Shown here in pieces: positions 14,735-24,816 of a stretch of 64,000 nucleotides of DNA. Both the position numbers and the translations under genes were made by a program. Position 1 is the stretch's first letter. Each line of letters starts with the position of its first letter. The DNA comes from Massilia timonae CCUG 45783 (lineage in GTDB: Bacteria; Pseudomonadota; Gammaproteobacteria; Burkholderiales; Burkholderiaceae_D): assembly GCF_000315425.1 (NCBI RefSeq), contig NZ_JH992922.1, positions 1,793,086 to 1,857,085 on the forward strand, given 5' to 3'. A model generated the notes under the pieces. The model had not been told where the DNA came from. It searched no databases and was given only the letters and a program-made list of their open reading frames with translations.

Positions 14735-17557
14735 TCACTCCACCATGGTGAGCGCCGGCCCCGCAGCCAGCGATTTCCTGAGGCATTCGAGGCAGATACT
14801 GCGTGGCAGGGCCGGCATCGGATATCCCATTTTCTCCGGCCCGGAAAGGCTCTTCTTGCCCGCATGGACCACCAGCTTTCCCGGACATTGCACGACGATG
14901 TTTCCACCGTCGATCATGATGTTGGCGCCGCCGGCGACGCTCAAGGAGATACTCTTCGCCGCCGCCCAGTCGATATGGGCGTTGGCGCTGACCACGTCGA
15001 CGTCGTCCCGTGCCTGCACCGTCACGCCGTCGAACTGTGACTGGACGTCGATGCCATCCCGCGCCGTGATCAATTGCACGCCGGACTGGCCGGCATCATG
15101 CTTTGCCGCACCGCCGAGCATGCCGATCGCCTGGCCGGCATGCACCCGCATCCCGGCGCCGGTAACGTACTGCGCGTCTTCGCCACCAATGAGTGAAAAG
15201 GTCTCCCCATTGGCGAGCTGCAGACTTTGCCCGGCGTTGATGCCAAGCCCGTCCTTGGCGACGAGTGCGATCAACGGATCGGCCATATGCGGTAGCGTTC
15301 CCGATCCGGAGCTGGCGAAACTGTGCTTGTCGACGCTGCCCGAGAGTGCTGCGAGCATGGCGCGCATGGGGGGCGCTTCGTCATCGAGCACGCTGGCATT
15401 GGCTTTGGCCGCACCCGTATGCGCTGCCAATCCCACCGTTTCATGAACAGCCGTGGCGCCGTGCAGGGCGCCGACCAGTTTCAGAACCTGGTCCAGCAAG
15501 CCGATGCCGGCATCATTGGCGCCAGCCGGGTCGCGCGCGGTCGCGCCATGGGCAAGCGGATAGCTCGACACCAGCAGCCCCGCACCTGCCCGCACCGCGC
15601 CATAGGCATCGGTACGAAGCTCCGCCCCGAGCCCACGGAAACTGCCGCGATAGTTGTCGGCAGAGTGGATCAGATGCCCAAGATTCAGTTCGCTCGCAGC
15701 ATGACTGCACTTGAGCTGCACCCGGCCCTGCGCATCGGTGTCATCGAACAGCAACTGGTTATAGCCGCTGCCACCGAATTCCTTGCTGCGGATGCCCCAT
15801 TGCGCCGCGTCATTGCGGTGACCGGCGCTGCCGGGAGACGCGCCATGCCATACAGGGCTGTTGCCGCCAGCGAGGTTGCCCTGCCCGGATCGTGCCTGGT
15901 CATGCGCCCGCTCGAACGGAGACGGCGACCTGTTCGCGCTGCGCTGTCCACCGGGCGTCGGCGCGATCCCGCCTTCGCCTTGCCCGTTGTATAGCGCTCC
16001 AACAATGATCGGGCGATCGATATCGTTCTCAAGAAACTGAACGAGAACCTCTTGCCCGATACGCGGCAAGAACTGACATCCCATCCCGTCGCCAGCCGAA
16101 CGCTGCGCTACGCGAACCCAGCAGCTCGCATTGCCTTGATTCTGCCAGTGAAACCGGATCCGCACACGCCCGAGCCGATCGCAATACAGCTCATCCGCAC
16201 CATTGGGACGATCGCTGCCATCCGCGCCAACGACGATCGCTGTTTGCGTTCCGTATGCCGTTGGCTTGGCGTGGATGCGCCCGTCGCTGCCCGCCAGTTG
16301 CGGACGCCAGGGCGTCTCTACAGGAATGGCTTCAAAGCAGTTGGCATAGCCAGTCCGGCGCGCCTGTTCGATCGCCAGGCCAAATTCTTCCGACACCTCA
16401 CGCAACACTTCGCCCAGCAGCTCGGGGACGGGGCCGAACAGCTCGGCCAGGGCGTGCTGCGTCGCTGGCGGCAGATTGTTGATCCCGACGCTCCTGACGC
16501 GCAATATAGTGAACGCTGCACCGCCACCGGATTGCTTTAGCGGCATGCCGCGGACTTTCATGCGCGTTCCGGCGTGCAGCGTGCGCACCGTGGAGCGACC
16601 TTGCCAATGCTGGCCGCGTGCTTCGATTCCCTGCATCTGCAGGTCGGCATAGCGCCGCGCCTGATCGCCATTGGCATAGGCGTACTGACCCGGTACGTCA
16701 TACGTCTCCAGTTCCGGGAGTTTATTGTTGCGCACGAAGGATGGAGAGTTGGCGCTCGCGCTGCGTCTCGATTTGTAATCCGGACTCAGCAAGGTGGTAA
16801 GCGATGCATGCAGGCGTCGCCGGGACACCAGGGCTTGCACGGAGTCGGCCTGCTCGACCGGGCTGGCGCCGTGAAAGCGGATACCGTTACCCGATGCGCT
16901 GCTCGCATCCTCCGGCACGGCACTAGCCCGAGTGCTGTCGGCAAACAGCACCAGGCCATGTCCGGTTTCGTCCTGCTCAACCCGCCAGCCCAAGCCTTCT
17001 TCGACCAGCAAGCGGCGGACGAAGTCGAGATCCGTTTCCCGGTACTGGCAGCAATAGCTGCGAGGAAGAGTCCCTAGCATGAAGGTATTGGTCTCGTCGC
17101 TCCAACGCCAGCGTGCCAGCGGCAAATATGCGGCAAATACCGCATCGACGATGTCGATCACGCGCTTGTCCTGCCACACGCGGCAGTTGCGGACATGTTC
17201 CAGGCGCCATAGCCAAGGTGAGATCCTTATCCGGTAGCGTGCCAGGCCGCCATCGCTGCCCAACTGCGCAGCCGCGCTGATCTCGCCGGACAAGGGAGAC
17301 CGTGTGCCATCTGCCAGGCTGAGTTCGAGCTTGGTCGCTTGCCCCAGCAGGGCCTGCGGCTGGACGAACGCGCTGGTGGACAGCGCGATCACCTCGCAAC
17401 CGCCCATTTCCTGTAACCCATCTTCAGCGTGGAACGCCTCGACCAGGAAATCGCACCGCGACGCACGACCTTCTCCGATCGTCAGATTGATCAATCTGGA
17501 TGCGCCTGTATACTCGGCCAATGCGGTCTTGATCTGCTCCGTCAATGCGATGGCCAT
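14735..17557 (-). CDS. vgrG: T6SS spike protein VgrG with DUF2345 extension
   Basis: About 940 residues. The N-terminal gp27/gp5-like core includes YCCQYRETDLDFVRRLLVEE and DRLGRVRIRFHWQ. It is followed by ASCWVRVAQRSAGDGMGCQF and by FLPRIGQEVLVQFLENDIDR. A DUF2345 beta-helix follows (GINAGQSLQLANGETFSLIG). The end of the chain has a two-Cys segment (SICLECLRKS) that may contact the adaptor or cargo. VgrG trimers tip the T6SS tube and carry effectors. Start 17557 has GGAG about 10 bases upstream; in-frame ATGs at 17575 and 17605 lack such a site. No other structural T6SS genes are adjacent, so this is an orphan vgrG island. Confidence 0.92.
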   Translation of the reverse strand: MAIALTEQIKTALAEYTGASRLINLTIGEGRASRCDFLVEAFHAEDGLQEMGGCEVIALSTSAFVQPQALLGQATKLELSLADGTRSPLSGEISAAAQLGSDGGLARYRIRISPWLWRLEHVRNCRVWQDKRVIDIVDAVFAAYLPLARWRWSDETNTFMLGTLPRSYCCQYRETDLDFVRRLLVEEGLGWRVEQDETGHGLVLFADSTRASAVPEDASSASGNGIRFHGASPVEQADSVQALVSRRRLHASLTTLLSPDYKSRRSASANSPSFVRNNKLPELETYDVPGQYAYANGDQARRYADLQMQGIEARGQHWQGRSTVRTLHAGTRMKVRGMPLKQSGGGAAFTILRVRSVGINNLPPATQHALAELFGPVPELLGEVLREVSEEFGLAIEQARRTGYANCFEAIPVETPWRPQLAGSDGRIHAKPTAYGTQTAIVVGADGSDRPNGADELYCDRLGRVRIRFHWQNQGNASCWVRVAQRSAGDGMGCQFLPRIGQEVLVQFLENDIDRPIIVGALYNGQGEGGIAPTPGGQRSANRSPSPFERAHDQARSGQGNLAGGNSPVWHGASPGSAGHRNDAAQWGIRSKEFGGSGYNQLLFDDTDAQGRVQLKCSHAASELNLGHLIHSADNYRGSFRGLGAELRTDAYGAVRAGAGLLVSSYPLAHGATARDPAGANDAGIGLLDQVLKLVGALHGATAVHETVGLAAHTGAAKANASVLDDEAPPMRAMLAALSGSVDKHSFASSGSGTLPHMADPLIALVAKDGLGINAGQSLQLANGETFSLIGGEDAQYVTGAGMRVHAGQAIGMLGGAAKHDAGQSGVQLITARDGIDVQSQFDGVTVQARDDVDVVSANAHIDWAAAKSISLSVAGGANIMIDGGNIVVQCPGKLVVHAGKKSLSGPEKMGYPMPALPRSICLECLRKSLAAGPALTMVE

Positions 17558-17811
17558 TTGAGATGTGCTCCACATAAACTTATCGGAGACACGATATCGG
17601 TGCATTGATGTTTAGCTATTGCGTTACGTCATCACTCGCCGTGTGAGCTTTGTACCGGACCACGAGGTCATGGATGTGATGCTGAACCGCCGATCGTTCA
17701 ATAAGTGAGAAAATCGGGATGGCAGCAGTAATGCGCCGCTTCGTGCATCCAGGATAGGAAGCGGCGCCGGCCAGGAGTGGGCGCATGCATTTCTCCATTT
17801 CCGGCATGTTC

Positions 17812-19521
17812 CTAATGTACCGCCGACCTGTGCTCCCGCAGCGTCTCCAGCACATGCCGCGTCATGCTGCCGGCCAGCTCCTCCTCAGCGACAAACACCC
17901 GCCCTCCGGTCTCCGCCCGCAACAACTCCGCTTCCTTGCCGCTATGCGTGCGCACCACGCAGCGAATCGACGGATTGAGCGCCTTCGCAATCTCGACCAT
18001 CTTGCGCACGTCGAAGGTGTCCAGAGTCGTGATCACCAGCATCGCCGCCTTGTGGATATGCGCCTGGATCAGCACCGCCGGTTCCGCCGCATTGCCCACC
18101 ACCGCCGGAATCCCGCGCTCGCGCGCCGTCTCGACCAGTTCGCGGTGCTGCTCGGCGAGTACGAAGTGAATGCCGCGCGCCGTCAGGTCTTCGGCGATGC
18201 GCCGCCCGACCCGCCCGAAGCCCACCAGCACTACCTGGTTGCTGAGCTTTTCGCGCGAGGTCGTCATCGGCAGCTCCGCCAGCGGGTCGGCCGGCCGTTC
18301 CAGCTTGCGCGCCAAGTGCATCAGGTGATCCTGCTTGCCCAGCCAGCGCTGCACCGGCTCGATCGACGAGAACACCAGTGGATTGAAGGCGATCGAGATG
18401 ATGGCGCCGGCCAGGATCAGGTTCTGCCCCAGCTCCGGCAATAGCCCGAGCTGCATGCCCAGCGCAGCGAGAATGAAAGAGAACTCGCCGATCTGCGCCA
18501 GGCTGGCCGACACCGTCAGCGCGGTATTGAGCGGATAGCGCAGCGCCAGCACCAGGATGAATGCGGCAAGCGACTTGCCGACCACGATCACCAGTACCAC
18601 GCCCAGCACGTGCAGCGGATTGTCGACCAACACCATCGGATCGAACAGCATCCCGACCGAGACGAAGAACAGGACTGAAAACGCGTCGCGCAGCGGCAGC
18701 GACTCCTCGGCCGCGCGGTGGCTCAGTTCCGATTCGCGCAGCACCATGCCGGCAAAGAAGGCGCCCAGCGCGAACGACACGCCGAACAGGCTCGAGGACG
18801 CATAGGCGATGCCGACCGCCGCCGCGATCACCGACAAGGTGAACAGTTCGCGCGACGCGGTCCTGGCCACGCGCCACAGAAACCACGGGAAGACCTTGCG
18901 CCCGACGATCAGCATGAAGGCGATGAAGCCGCCCACCTGCAGCAGGGTCATGCCCAGCGCCGGCCACAGATCGAGCCCGGCATCGCCCTTGCCGCCCAGC
19001 GGCCCGGCGAGCGCCGGCAGCATCACCAGCACCAGCACCATGACGAGGTCCTCGACCACCAGCCACCCCACCGCGATGCGCCCGTTCATCGAGTCGAGCA
19101 CGCCGCGCGCCTCCAGCGCGCGCAGCAGCACCACGGTGCTCGCCACCGACAGCGCCAGGCCGAACACGATGCCGGCGCCCAGGCTCCAGTCCCACCACCA
19201 CGACAGGGCCATGCCCATCGCGGTGGCCACGCCGATCTGCAGCAGCGCGCCGGGCAGGGCGATGCGGCGCACGTCGAGCAAGTCCTTCAGCGAGAAGTGC
19301 AGCCCGACCCCGAACATCAGCAGCATGACCCCGATCTCGGCCAGCTGCGAGGCCAGGCCGATGTCCGCCACGAAGCCCGGCGTGGCCGGGCCGATGAAGA
19401 CGCCGGCCGCCAGGTAGCCCACCAGCGCCGGCAATTTGAGGCGCACCGCCAGCATGCCGAATATCAGGCCAAAACCCAGCGCGGCGGCAATCGTGGTGAT
19501 CAGGCTTAATTCATGGTGCAT
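17812..19521 (-). CDS. ybaL: YbaL-type cation:proton antiporter with RCK_N domain
   Basis: A 569-residue CPA2-family (KefB-like) inner-membrane transporter. A dozen hydrophobic segments cover about residues 5-390, including the VGYLAAGVFIGPATPGF and SLAQIGEFSFILAALGM signatures. A Rossmann-type TrkA_N (RCK_N) domain begins at about 420 (QVVLVGFGRVGRRIAEDL) and would bind a nucleotide regulator. Length matches YbaL. It probably exchanges K+ or Na+ for protons. It stands alone, with a convergent-side gap towards vgrG. Confidence 0.9.
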   Translation of the reverse strand: MHHELSLITTIAAALGFGLIFGMLAVRLKLPALVGYLAAGVFIGPATPGFVADIGLASQLAEIGVMLLMFGVGLHFSLKDLLDVRRIALPGALLQIGVATAMGMALSWWWDWSLGAGIVFGLALSVASTVVLLRALEARGVLDSMNGRIAVGWLVVEDLVMVLVLVMLPALAGPLGGKGDAGLDLWPALGMTLLQVGGFIAFMLIVGRKVFPWFLWRVARTASRELFTLSVIAAAVGIAYASSSLFGVSFALGAFFAGMVLRESELSHRAAEESLPLRDAFSVLFFVSVGMLFDPMVLVDNPLHVLGVVLVIVVGKSLAAFILVLALRYPLNTALTVSASLAQIGEFSFILAALGMQLGLLPELGQNLILAGAIISIAFNPLVFSSIEPVQRWLGKQDHLMHLARKLERPADPLAELPMTTSREKLSNQVVLVGFGRVGRRIAEDLTARGIHFVLAEQHRELVETARERGIPAVVGNAAEPAVLIQAHIHKAAMLVITTLDTFDVRKMVEIAKALNPSIRCVVRTHSGKEAELLRAETGGRVFVAEEELAGSMTRHVLETLREHRSAVH

Positions 19522-19678
19522 GCAGGGGGAGCGTTCGATGTGGTTGGAAGATCTTCAGTATATGTCAGCAGTATGTACAGGTCGTGAAAACGCCGCGAGC
19601 AAGGTAGACAGCGTCGGCGCGTCGTCCGCGCGGGAAGTGCGATAGCATTGGCATAACGTCACTGCCGAGCCAGGCCGC

Positions 19679-20947
19679 ATGGAAAAACAGGATGAACTGC
19701 GCCGTTCCAAACTGATCGCCCTGGGCTTCTTCGTGGGCGCGGCCGTGCTGTTCGTGATCAGCCTGCTGCTGCCGGCTACCTGGTGGACCGGTCTGCTGCG
19801 CGCCTTTTCCGAAGCGGCCATGGTCGGCGCGCTGGCCGACTGGTTCGCGGTGGTGGCCCTGTTCCGGCGCGTGCCGATCCCGATCGTCTCGCGCCATACC
19901 GCCATCATCCCCAGCAACAAGGACAAGATCGCCGACAACCTGGCCCTGTTCGTGCGCGAAAAATTCCTCGACACCGATTCCATCGTCGGGCTGATCCGGC
20001 GTCACGATCCGGTGCAGAAGGTGGCCGAGTGGCTGGTCAAGCCCGCCAATACGGAGCTGATGGGCGCCCACCTGGTGCGCGCCGCCACCTTCATGCTCGA
20101 CTTCATCGAGGACGCGGCGGTGCAGAATTTCATCCGCCGCGGCGTGCACACGATGGTGAGAAGCGTCGACCTGTCGAAGTCGAGCGGCGCGATCCTCGAA
20201 AGCCTGACCCGCGGCCGGCGCCACCAGGAGTTGCTCGACGAGGGCATCCGGCAACTGGCGCGGCTGCTGGACAACGCGGATACCCAGGACTACATCGCCC
20301 AGGGCATCGTCGATTGGCTCAAGGAAGATTACGCCTTCATCGAGAAGATGCTGCCGTCGGACCTCATCGGCCGCAAGGGCGCCGACATCGCCGTGCGCCT
20401 GGCCGCCGGCGTGTTGAACAAGGTCGCGGCCGATCCCGAGCATTCGCTGCGCCACCGCTTCGACGACTACGTGGCCGGCTTTATCGAGCGCCTGAAAGGC
20501 GACCCGGCCTTCCTGGCCAAGGCCGACGACGTCAAGCGCTACCTGCTCGAGGACGAGACCCTCAACGCCTATCTGGGCTCGCTGTGGGCCGAGCTGAAGG
20601 CCTGGCTCAAGCGCGACCTGGAAAGCGACGAGTCCAGCCTGCGCCGCCGCATCGTCGCCATGGGCGCCTGGATCGGCAAGGTGCTCAGCGAAGACCCGGC
20701 CTTGCGCCAGTCGCTGCACGAGAACCTGGAAGCAGCCGCGCGCGGCGTGGCGCCCGAGTTCGCGGGCTTCCTGACGCGCCACATCGCCGACACCGTCAAG
20801 CAGTGGGACGACCGCGAGATGTCGGCCCAGATCGAACTCAATATCGGCAAGGACTTGCAGTACATCCGCATCAACGGCACCATCGTGGGCGGCATGATCG
20901 GCGTGACCTTGTACCTGCTGTCCCACCTGCCCGCGCTCCTGAACTGA
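19679..20947 (+). CDS. DUF445 family membrane protein
   Basis: A 422-residue protein with the conserved N-terminal hydrophobic segment (ALGFFVGAAVLFVISLLLP) and the DUF445 signature AMVGALADWFAVVALFRR. A long helical soluble region follows, then a C-terminal membrane helix (GGMIGVTLYLLSHLP). Function is unknown; the family resembles YheB/YjiN membrane proteins. It is followed after 10 bases by a DUF2007 gene, probably in the same transcript. Confidence 0.88.
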   Translation: MEKQDELRRSKLIALGFFVGAAVLFVISLLLPATWWTGLLRAFSEAAMVGALADWFAVVALFRRVPIPIVSRHTAIIPSNKDKIADNLALFVREKFLDTDSIVGLIRRHDPVQKVAEWLVKPANTELMGAHLVRAATFMLDFIEDAAVQNFIRRGVHTMVRSVDLSKSSGAILESLTRGRRHQELLDEGIRQLARLLDNADTQDYIAQGIVDWLKEDYAFIEKMLPSDLIGRKGADIAVRLAAGVLNKVAADPEHSLRHRFDDYVAGFIERLKGDPAFLAKADDVKRYLLEDETLNAYLGSLWAELKAWLKRDLESDESSLRRRIVAMGAWIGKVLSEDPALRQSLHENLEAAARGVAPEFAGFLTRHIADTVKQWDDREMSAQIELNIGKDLQYIRINGTIVGGMIGVTLYLLSHLPALLN

Positions 20948-20957
20948 AGGCTTCATC

Positions 20958-21290
20958 ATGCACATGCTCGCACTGAACGACTGGCTGGCCGCCCACCCCG
21001 AGGTCGAGCGCATTCCCGAGCGCGACCTGTACGTGGTGGCGCGCTACATGATCCCGCTGGACGCCAACCTGGCCCAGGGCTGCCTGGAAGCGTCGGGCAT
21101 CCCCGCCATGCTGGCCGACGCCCACCTGATGCAGACCGACCTGCTGCTGGCGCCGGCCCTGGGCGGCGTGCGCCTGCTGGTCGATGCCGGACACGTGCAA
21201 CAGGCGTATGCGGTGCTCGAAGCCCTGGCGCGCGGCGACTATGCGCTCGACGAGCACGCGCCGGACGGCGAGTGGCATAAGGCTGAGTAG
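20958..21290 (+). CDS. DUF2007 putative signal-transducing protein
   Basis: A 110-residue protein with the DUF2007 pattern: a short alpha/beta fold in which YMIPLDANLAQGCLEASGIP leads to GGVRLLVDAGHVQQAYAVLE. Members are small cytoplasmic proteins of unknown role. It is closely spaced behind the DUF445 gene, suggesting an operon. Confidence 0.75.
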   Translation: MHMLALNDWLAAHPEVERIPERDLYVVARYMIPLDANLAQGCLEASGIPAMLADAHLMQTDLLLAPALGGVRLLVDAGHVQQAYAVLEALARGDYALDEHAPDGEWHKAE

Positions 21291-21374
21291 ACCGCGCGCG
21301 AGCGTGGGGTGGCGCACGAATCGACGCGCGCCACAGGCGTACGCTGTGCTCTCTTGTGTCAAAAGGAGAACATC

Positions 21375-21533
21375 ATGCCCCAGGGTGATAAATCGTCGTA
21401 CACCGACAAGCAAAAGCGCCAGGCCGAGCACATCAAGGAAGGCTACGAGAAGAAGGGCGTCGGCAAGCAGGAGGCCGAACGGCGCGCCTGGGCCACCGAG
21501 AACAAGGTCTCGGGTGGCGGCAAGAAGCATTGA
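21375..21533 (+). CDS. Small basic conserved protein (52 residues)
   Basis: A 52-residue, highly charged protein starting MPQGDKSSYTDKQKRQAEHI and ending in a Gly/Lys tail. AAAAGGAG lies about 7 bases before the ATG, a strong ribosome binding site. Homologues of this type are common in proteobacteria, often labelled plasmid-stabilisation-like without evidence. An upstream in-frame ATG at 21309 lacks such a site. Confidence 0.75.
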   Translation: MPQGDKSSYTDKQKRQAEHIKEGYEKKGVGKQEAERRAWATENKVSGGGKKH

Positions 21534-21553
21534 ACGATGACGCTGGAAACAAC

Positions 21554-21583
21554 AACGGCCCGGTTCGCGAGAACCGGGCCGTT
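21554..21583. terminator. Strong bidirectional hairpin between the small gene and tRNA-Met
   Basis: A perfect 13-bp stem (21554-21566 with 21571-21583) around a GCGA loop. On the minus strand it is followed by a T-rich run (TTGTTGTTTCC), so it can end the tRNA transcript as well as the plus-strand gene. Confidence 0.85.
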
Positions 21584-21590
21584 CTGTATC

Positions 21591-21667
21591 TGGTGGTGAT
21601 AGGTGGACTTGAACCACCGACCCCAGCATTATGAGTGCTGTGCTCTAACCAGCTGAGCTATATCACC
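21591..21667 (-). tRNA. tRNA-Met (CAT), copy 2
   Basis: 77 bases with encoded CCA. Acceptor stem GGTGATA/TATCACC, D-arm GCTCAGCTGGTTAGAGC, anticodon loop CTCATAA (anticodon CAT) and T-loop TTCAAGT. It is identical to the copy at 21730-21806. A CAT anticodon is shared by elongator tRNA-Met and by the precursor of tRNA-Ile2. Elongator Met is preferred because the paired copies resemble betaproteobacterial tRNA-Met. Confidence 0.9.
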
Positions 21668-21679
21668 GAAACTGACAAA

Positions 21680-21716
21680 GCAAAAATGGCTTGACTCGTT
21701 GGAGAGCCAAGCCATT
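21680..21716 (-). terminator. Terminator between the two tRNA-Met genes
   Basis: AATGGCTTG (21685-21693) pairs with CAAGCCATT (21708-21716). Read on the minus strand it is followed by TTTTTGCTTTG, a standard intrinsic terminator for the upstream tRNA copy. Confidence 0.75.
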
Positions 21717-21729
21717 CGCTTGGAATTCT

Positions 21730-21806
21730 TGGTGGTGATAGGTGGACTTGAACCACCGACCCCAGCATTATGAGTGCTGTGCTCTAACCAGCTGAGCTAT
21801 ATCACC
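21730..21806 (-). tRNA. tRNA-Met (CAT), copy 1
   Basis: 77 bases including CCA, identical in sequence to the copy at 21591-21667, with the same acceptor stem, CTCATAA anticodon loop and TTCAAGT T-loop. It lies downstream of miaA on the same strand, separated from the second copy by 62 bases that hold a terminator. Confidence 0.9.
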
Positions 21807-21887
21807 GCAACGACCAATATTATCGGGCGCGACCGGTTGCGTGTCAAGATCGTGGCGTGTTCTGCGCGGAAAAATGTCGCGCCGATG

Positions 21888-22844
21888 TCATTTGCCTAAC
21901 GTCGCCAGGTGATCCAGCATCGCCCCAGCCGGGTCTGGCCCCAGGCAATCGATCACGATCCGGTCCGGCATCGCGCGCAGCCAGGTGATCTGGCGCTTGG
22001 CCAGCTGGCGGGTGGCGATGATGCCCAGTTCGCGCAGTTCCGCGCGGCTGATATTTCCATCCAGGTAGTCCCAGGCCTGGCGATAGCCGACGCAGCGGAT
22101 CGACGGCAGCGCCGGCGACAGGTCGCCGCGCGCGCGCAGGCGCGCCACTTCCGCCACCAGGCCCCCGTCGTCGCTGTTCCCCAGCATCTGGTCGAAGCGC
22201 AGCGCGATGCGCCCGTGCAGCACGGCGCGGTCATCGGTCTCGAGGCCGAACGACACGAGTTCGAACGGCAGCTCGGGCTTGGCGCGTCGCGCCAGCAGGG
22301 CCGACATCGGCTGGCCGGACAGTTCGAAGATTTCCAGCGCACGGTTGATGCGCTGGGCGTCGTTCGGCGCCAGGCGCGCCGCCGTCACCGGATCGACCGC
22401 GCGCAGCTTCTCGTGCATGCCGGGCCAGCCGATGCGGGCGGCTTCGGCATCGAGCGCGGCGCGCACGCCGGCATCCGCCGTCGGCAGGTCGTCCAGGCCG
22501 TCGACCAGCCCCTTGAAATACATCATCGTGCCGCCCACCAGCAGCGGCAGCTTGCCGCGCGCCGTGATCTCGCCGACGAGGCGGATGGTGTCGTCGCGGA
22601 ACTGCGCCACCGAATACGCCTCGAGCGGATCGAGGATGTCGATCAGGTGGTGCGGCACGGCGGCCAGTTCGTCGGGCGTGGGCTTGGCGGTGCCGATGTC
22701 CATTTCGCGATACACGAGGGCCGAGTCGACCGAGATGATCTCGACGGGACGGGTCTGTGCGATGCGCAGTGCAGCCGCGGTCTTGCCGGACGCGGTCGGG
22801 CCCATGATGGCCACGGCCATCGGCTTGTTTGTCTCGTTCATCAT
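21888..22844 (-). CDS. miaA: tRNA dimethylallyltransferase MiaA
   Basis: About 318 residues. The P-loop GPTASGKT is at residues 15-22, followed by the signatures [20 protein letters not shown] and [12 protein letters not shown], then [16 protein letters not shown]. MiaA transfers a dimethylallyl group to A37 of tRNAs, giving the substrate of MiaB (2392-3753). The start ATG overlaps the mutL stop codon in an ATGATGA junction, so either of two adjacent ATGs may be used. The mutL-miaA order is widely conserved. Confidence 0.95.
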   Translation of the reverse strand: MMNETNKPMAVAIMGPTASGKTAAALRIAQTRPVEIISVDSALVYREMDIGTAKPTPDELAAVPHHLIDILDPLEAYSVAQFRDDTIRLVGEITARGKLPLLVGGTMMYFKGLVDGLDDLPTADAGVRAALDAEAARIGWPGMHEKLRAVDPVTAARLAPNDAQRINRALEIFELSGQPMSALLARRAKPELPFELVSFGLETDDRAVLHGRIALRFDQMLGNSDDGGLVAEVARLRARGDLSPALPSIRCVGYRQAWDYLDGNISRAELRELGIIATRQLAKRQITWLRAMPDRIVIDCLGPDPAGAMLDHLATLGK

Positions 22845-24772
22845 TGGCCGCGCAGGAACAGTTTGTCGAGCGCGGAGATCTCGAGCTGGACCCAGGTCGG
22901 GCGGCCGTGGTTGCACTGGTCGGCGCGCTCGGTGCTCTCCATCTGGCGCAGCAGCGCGTTCATCTCGGGCACGGCCAGGATGCGGTTGGCGCGCACCGCC
23001 GTGTGGCAGGCGAGGGTGCCGAGCAGCTCGTTGCGGCGCTCGATCAGCACGCGCGAGCCGCCGTATTCGCGCACGTCGCGCAGCACATCGCGCGCCAGGG
23101 TCTGGGCGTCGGCGTTCTTGAGCAGGGTCGGCACGCTGCGCACGGCCAGCGTCGTCGGCGACAGCGCGGCGATGTCGAAGCCCAGCGCCTTCAGCGTGTC
23201 CTGGTGCTCGGTCGCGGTCGCGACTTCGATCGCGTCGGCGTAGAAGGTCACCGGGATCAGCATCGACTGCACCTGCATCTCCTGGCCCTGGGCCTGGGCG
23301 TCGAGCGCGTTCTTGATCTGCTCGTAGAGGATGCGCTCGTGGGCCGCGTGCATATCGACCAGCACCAGGCCGCGCGTGTTCTGGGCCAGGATGTAGATGC
23401 CGTGCAGCTGGGCCAGCGCGAAGCCGAGCGGGAAGTCGTCGTTCGACAGCGGGCGGTCCGACGCCGAGAGCGGCACGTCCATCGGGGCGGACGAAGGCGC
23501 AGGCACCGTGGTCGTCGCATCCGACTTGAACAGCGCGCCATACGCCTCGGTACGCTGCGCCACGCCGCCTTGCGTGGAAGGATCATCCCAGCGGCTGCCC
23601 GCCGGATACGGCGACGGCGAGAAGGTCGACAACTGCGACCCGAACGAGGTCTGCTCGTGTGGCCGCATCTGCGGCCGTGACGGCGATTCCGATAACTGCC
23701 ATAGCGGCGTCCCGCTCGGCCTTACCTCGGCCGCCGTGATCGGCGCCGGCACGCTGCCGTGCGCCGTGGCCGAGGTCTGGGCCAGCGTGCGCTGCACCGC
23801 GTGGAACACGAACTGGTGCACCGCGCGGCTGTCGCGGAAGCGCACTTCGATCTTCGATGGGTGGACGTTGACGTCGACCAGCGCCGGATCGAGGTCGAGC
23901 GACAGCACGTACGAGGGGAAGCGGTCGCCGTGCAGCACGTCCTGGTAGGCGGCGCGCACCGCATGCACCAGCACCTTGTCGCGGACAAAACGCCCGTTCA
24001 CGTAGAAGAACTGGCCGTCGGCGCGCGCCTTGGAGGCGGTGGGCAGGCCGACGTAGCCGTGCAGGTGCAGCGGGCCGGCCGATTCGTCGAGTTCGAGCCG
24101 CGCCTCGGCGAAATCGCTGCCCAGGATGTGGGCGCTGCGCTTGGCCGCTTCGCTCACGTTCCAGTGGTCGATGGTGCGGCCGTTGTGCGACAGGCTGAAC
24201 GACACGTCCGGACGCGCCAGCGCGATGCGGCGCACGACCTCGGCGCAGTGGCCGTATTCGGTCTGTTCGGATTTTAAAAACTTGCGGCGCGCCGGCGTGT
24301 TGAAGTACAGGTCCTGCACGTCGATCGTGGTGCCGCAGGCCCCCGAGGATGGAGCGACCGTGCCCTCGTGCGAGCCGACGATTTCCCAGGCGTGGGCCGC
24401 GTCGGGCGTGCGCGAAGTGATGCGCACCGCGGCCACCGAGGCGATCGAGGCCAGCGCCTCGCCACGAAAGCCCAGCGTGCCCACGTTCTCGAGGTCGTGC
24501 AGCGAAGAGATCTTGGAGGTCGCATGGCGCGCCAGCGCCAGCGGCAGCTGTTCCGGCGCGATGCCGCGGCCATTGTCGGTGATCGCGATGCGCTTGACGC
24601 CGCCTTCTTCGAGGCGCACGGTGATCTGGGTCGCGCCCGCGTCGAGCGCATTTTCCAGCAGTTCCTTGACGACGGCCGATGGCCGCTCGACCACTTCGCC
24701 GGCGGCGATCTGCGAGATGAGCTGGTCGGGGAGCTGCTGGATGGGACGGTGGGTCGGGGCTGGGGCGTTCAT
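22841..24772 (-). CDS. mutL: DNA mismatch repair protein MutL
   Basis: About 643 residues. The N-terminal GHKL ATPase has [26 protein letters not shown] and [11 protein letters not shown] Pro/Ser-rich linker follows (about 340-430), then the C-terminal dimerisation domain with [12 protein letters not shown] and the final CNHGRPTW motif. MutL couples MutS recognition to strand incision. The start at [20 protein letters not shown] matches the family; the frame is open further upstream, but that sequence is not conserved. Confidence 0.95.
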   Translation of the reverse strand: MNAPAPTHRPIQQLPDQLISQIAAGEVVERPSAVVKELLENALDAGATQITVRLEEGGVKRIAITDNGRGIAPEQLPLALARHATSKISSLHDLENVGTLGFRGEALASIASVAAVRITSRTPDAAHAWEIVGSHEGTVAPSSGACGTTIDVQDLYFNTPARRKFLKSEQTEYGHCAEVVRRIALARPDVSFSLSHNGRTIDHWNVSEAAKRSAHILGSDFAEARLELDESAGPLHLHGYVGLPTASKARADGQFFYVNGRFVRDKVLVHAVRAAYQDVLHGDRFPSYVLSLDLDPALVDVNVHPSKIEVRFRDSRAVHQFVFHAVQRTLAQTSATAHGSVPAPITAAEVRPSGTPLWQLSESPSRPQMRPHEQTSFGSQLSTFSPSPYPAGSRWDDPSTQGGVAQRTEAYGALFKSDATTTVPAPSSAPMDVPLSASDRPLSNDDFPLGFALAQLHGIYILAQNTRGLVLVDMHAAHERILYEQIKNALDAQAQGQEMQVQSMLIPVTFYADAIEVATATEHQDTLKALGFDIAALSPTTLAVRSVPTLLKNADAQTLARDVLRDVREYGGSRVLIERRNELLGTLACHTAVRANRILAVPEMNALLRQMESTERADQCNHGRPTWVQLEISALDKLFLRGQ

Positions 24773-24816
24773 GGTGCGATTATATCGCGCTGCCATGGCC
24801 CCGGATCGTCGATGGC

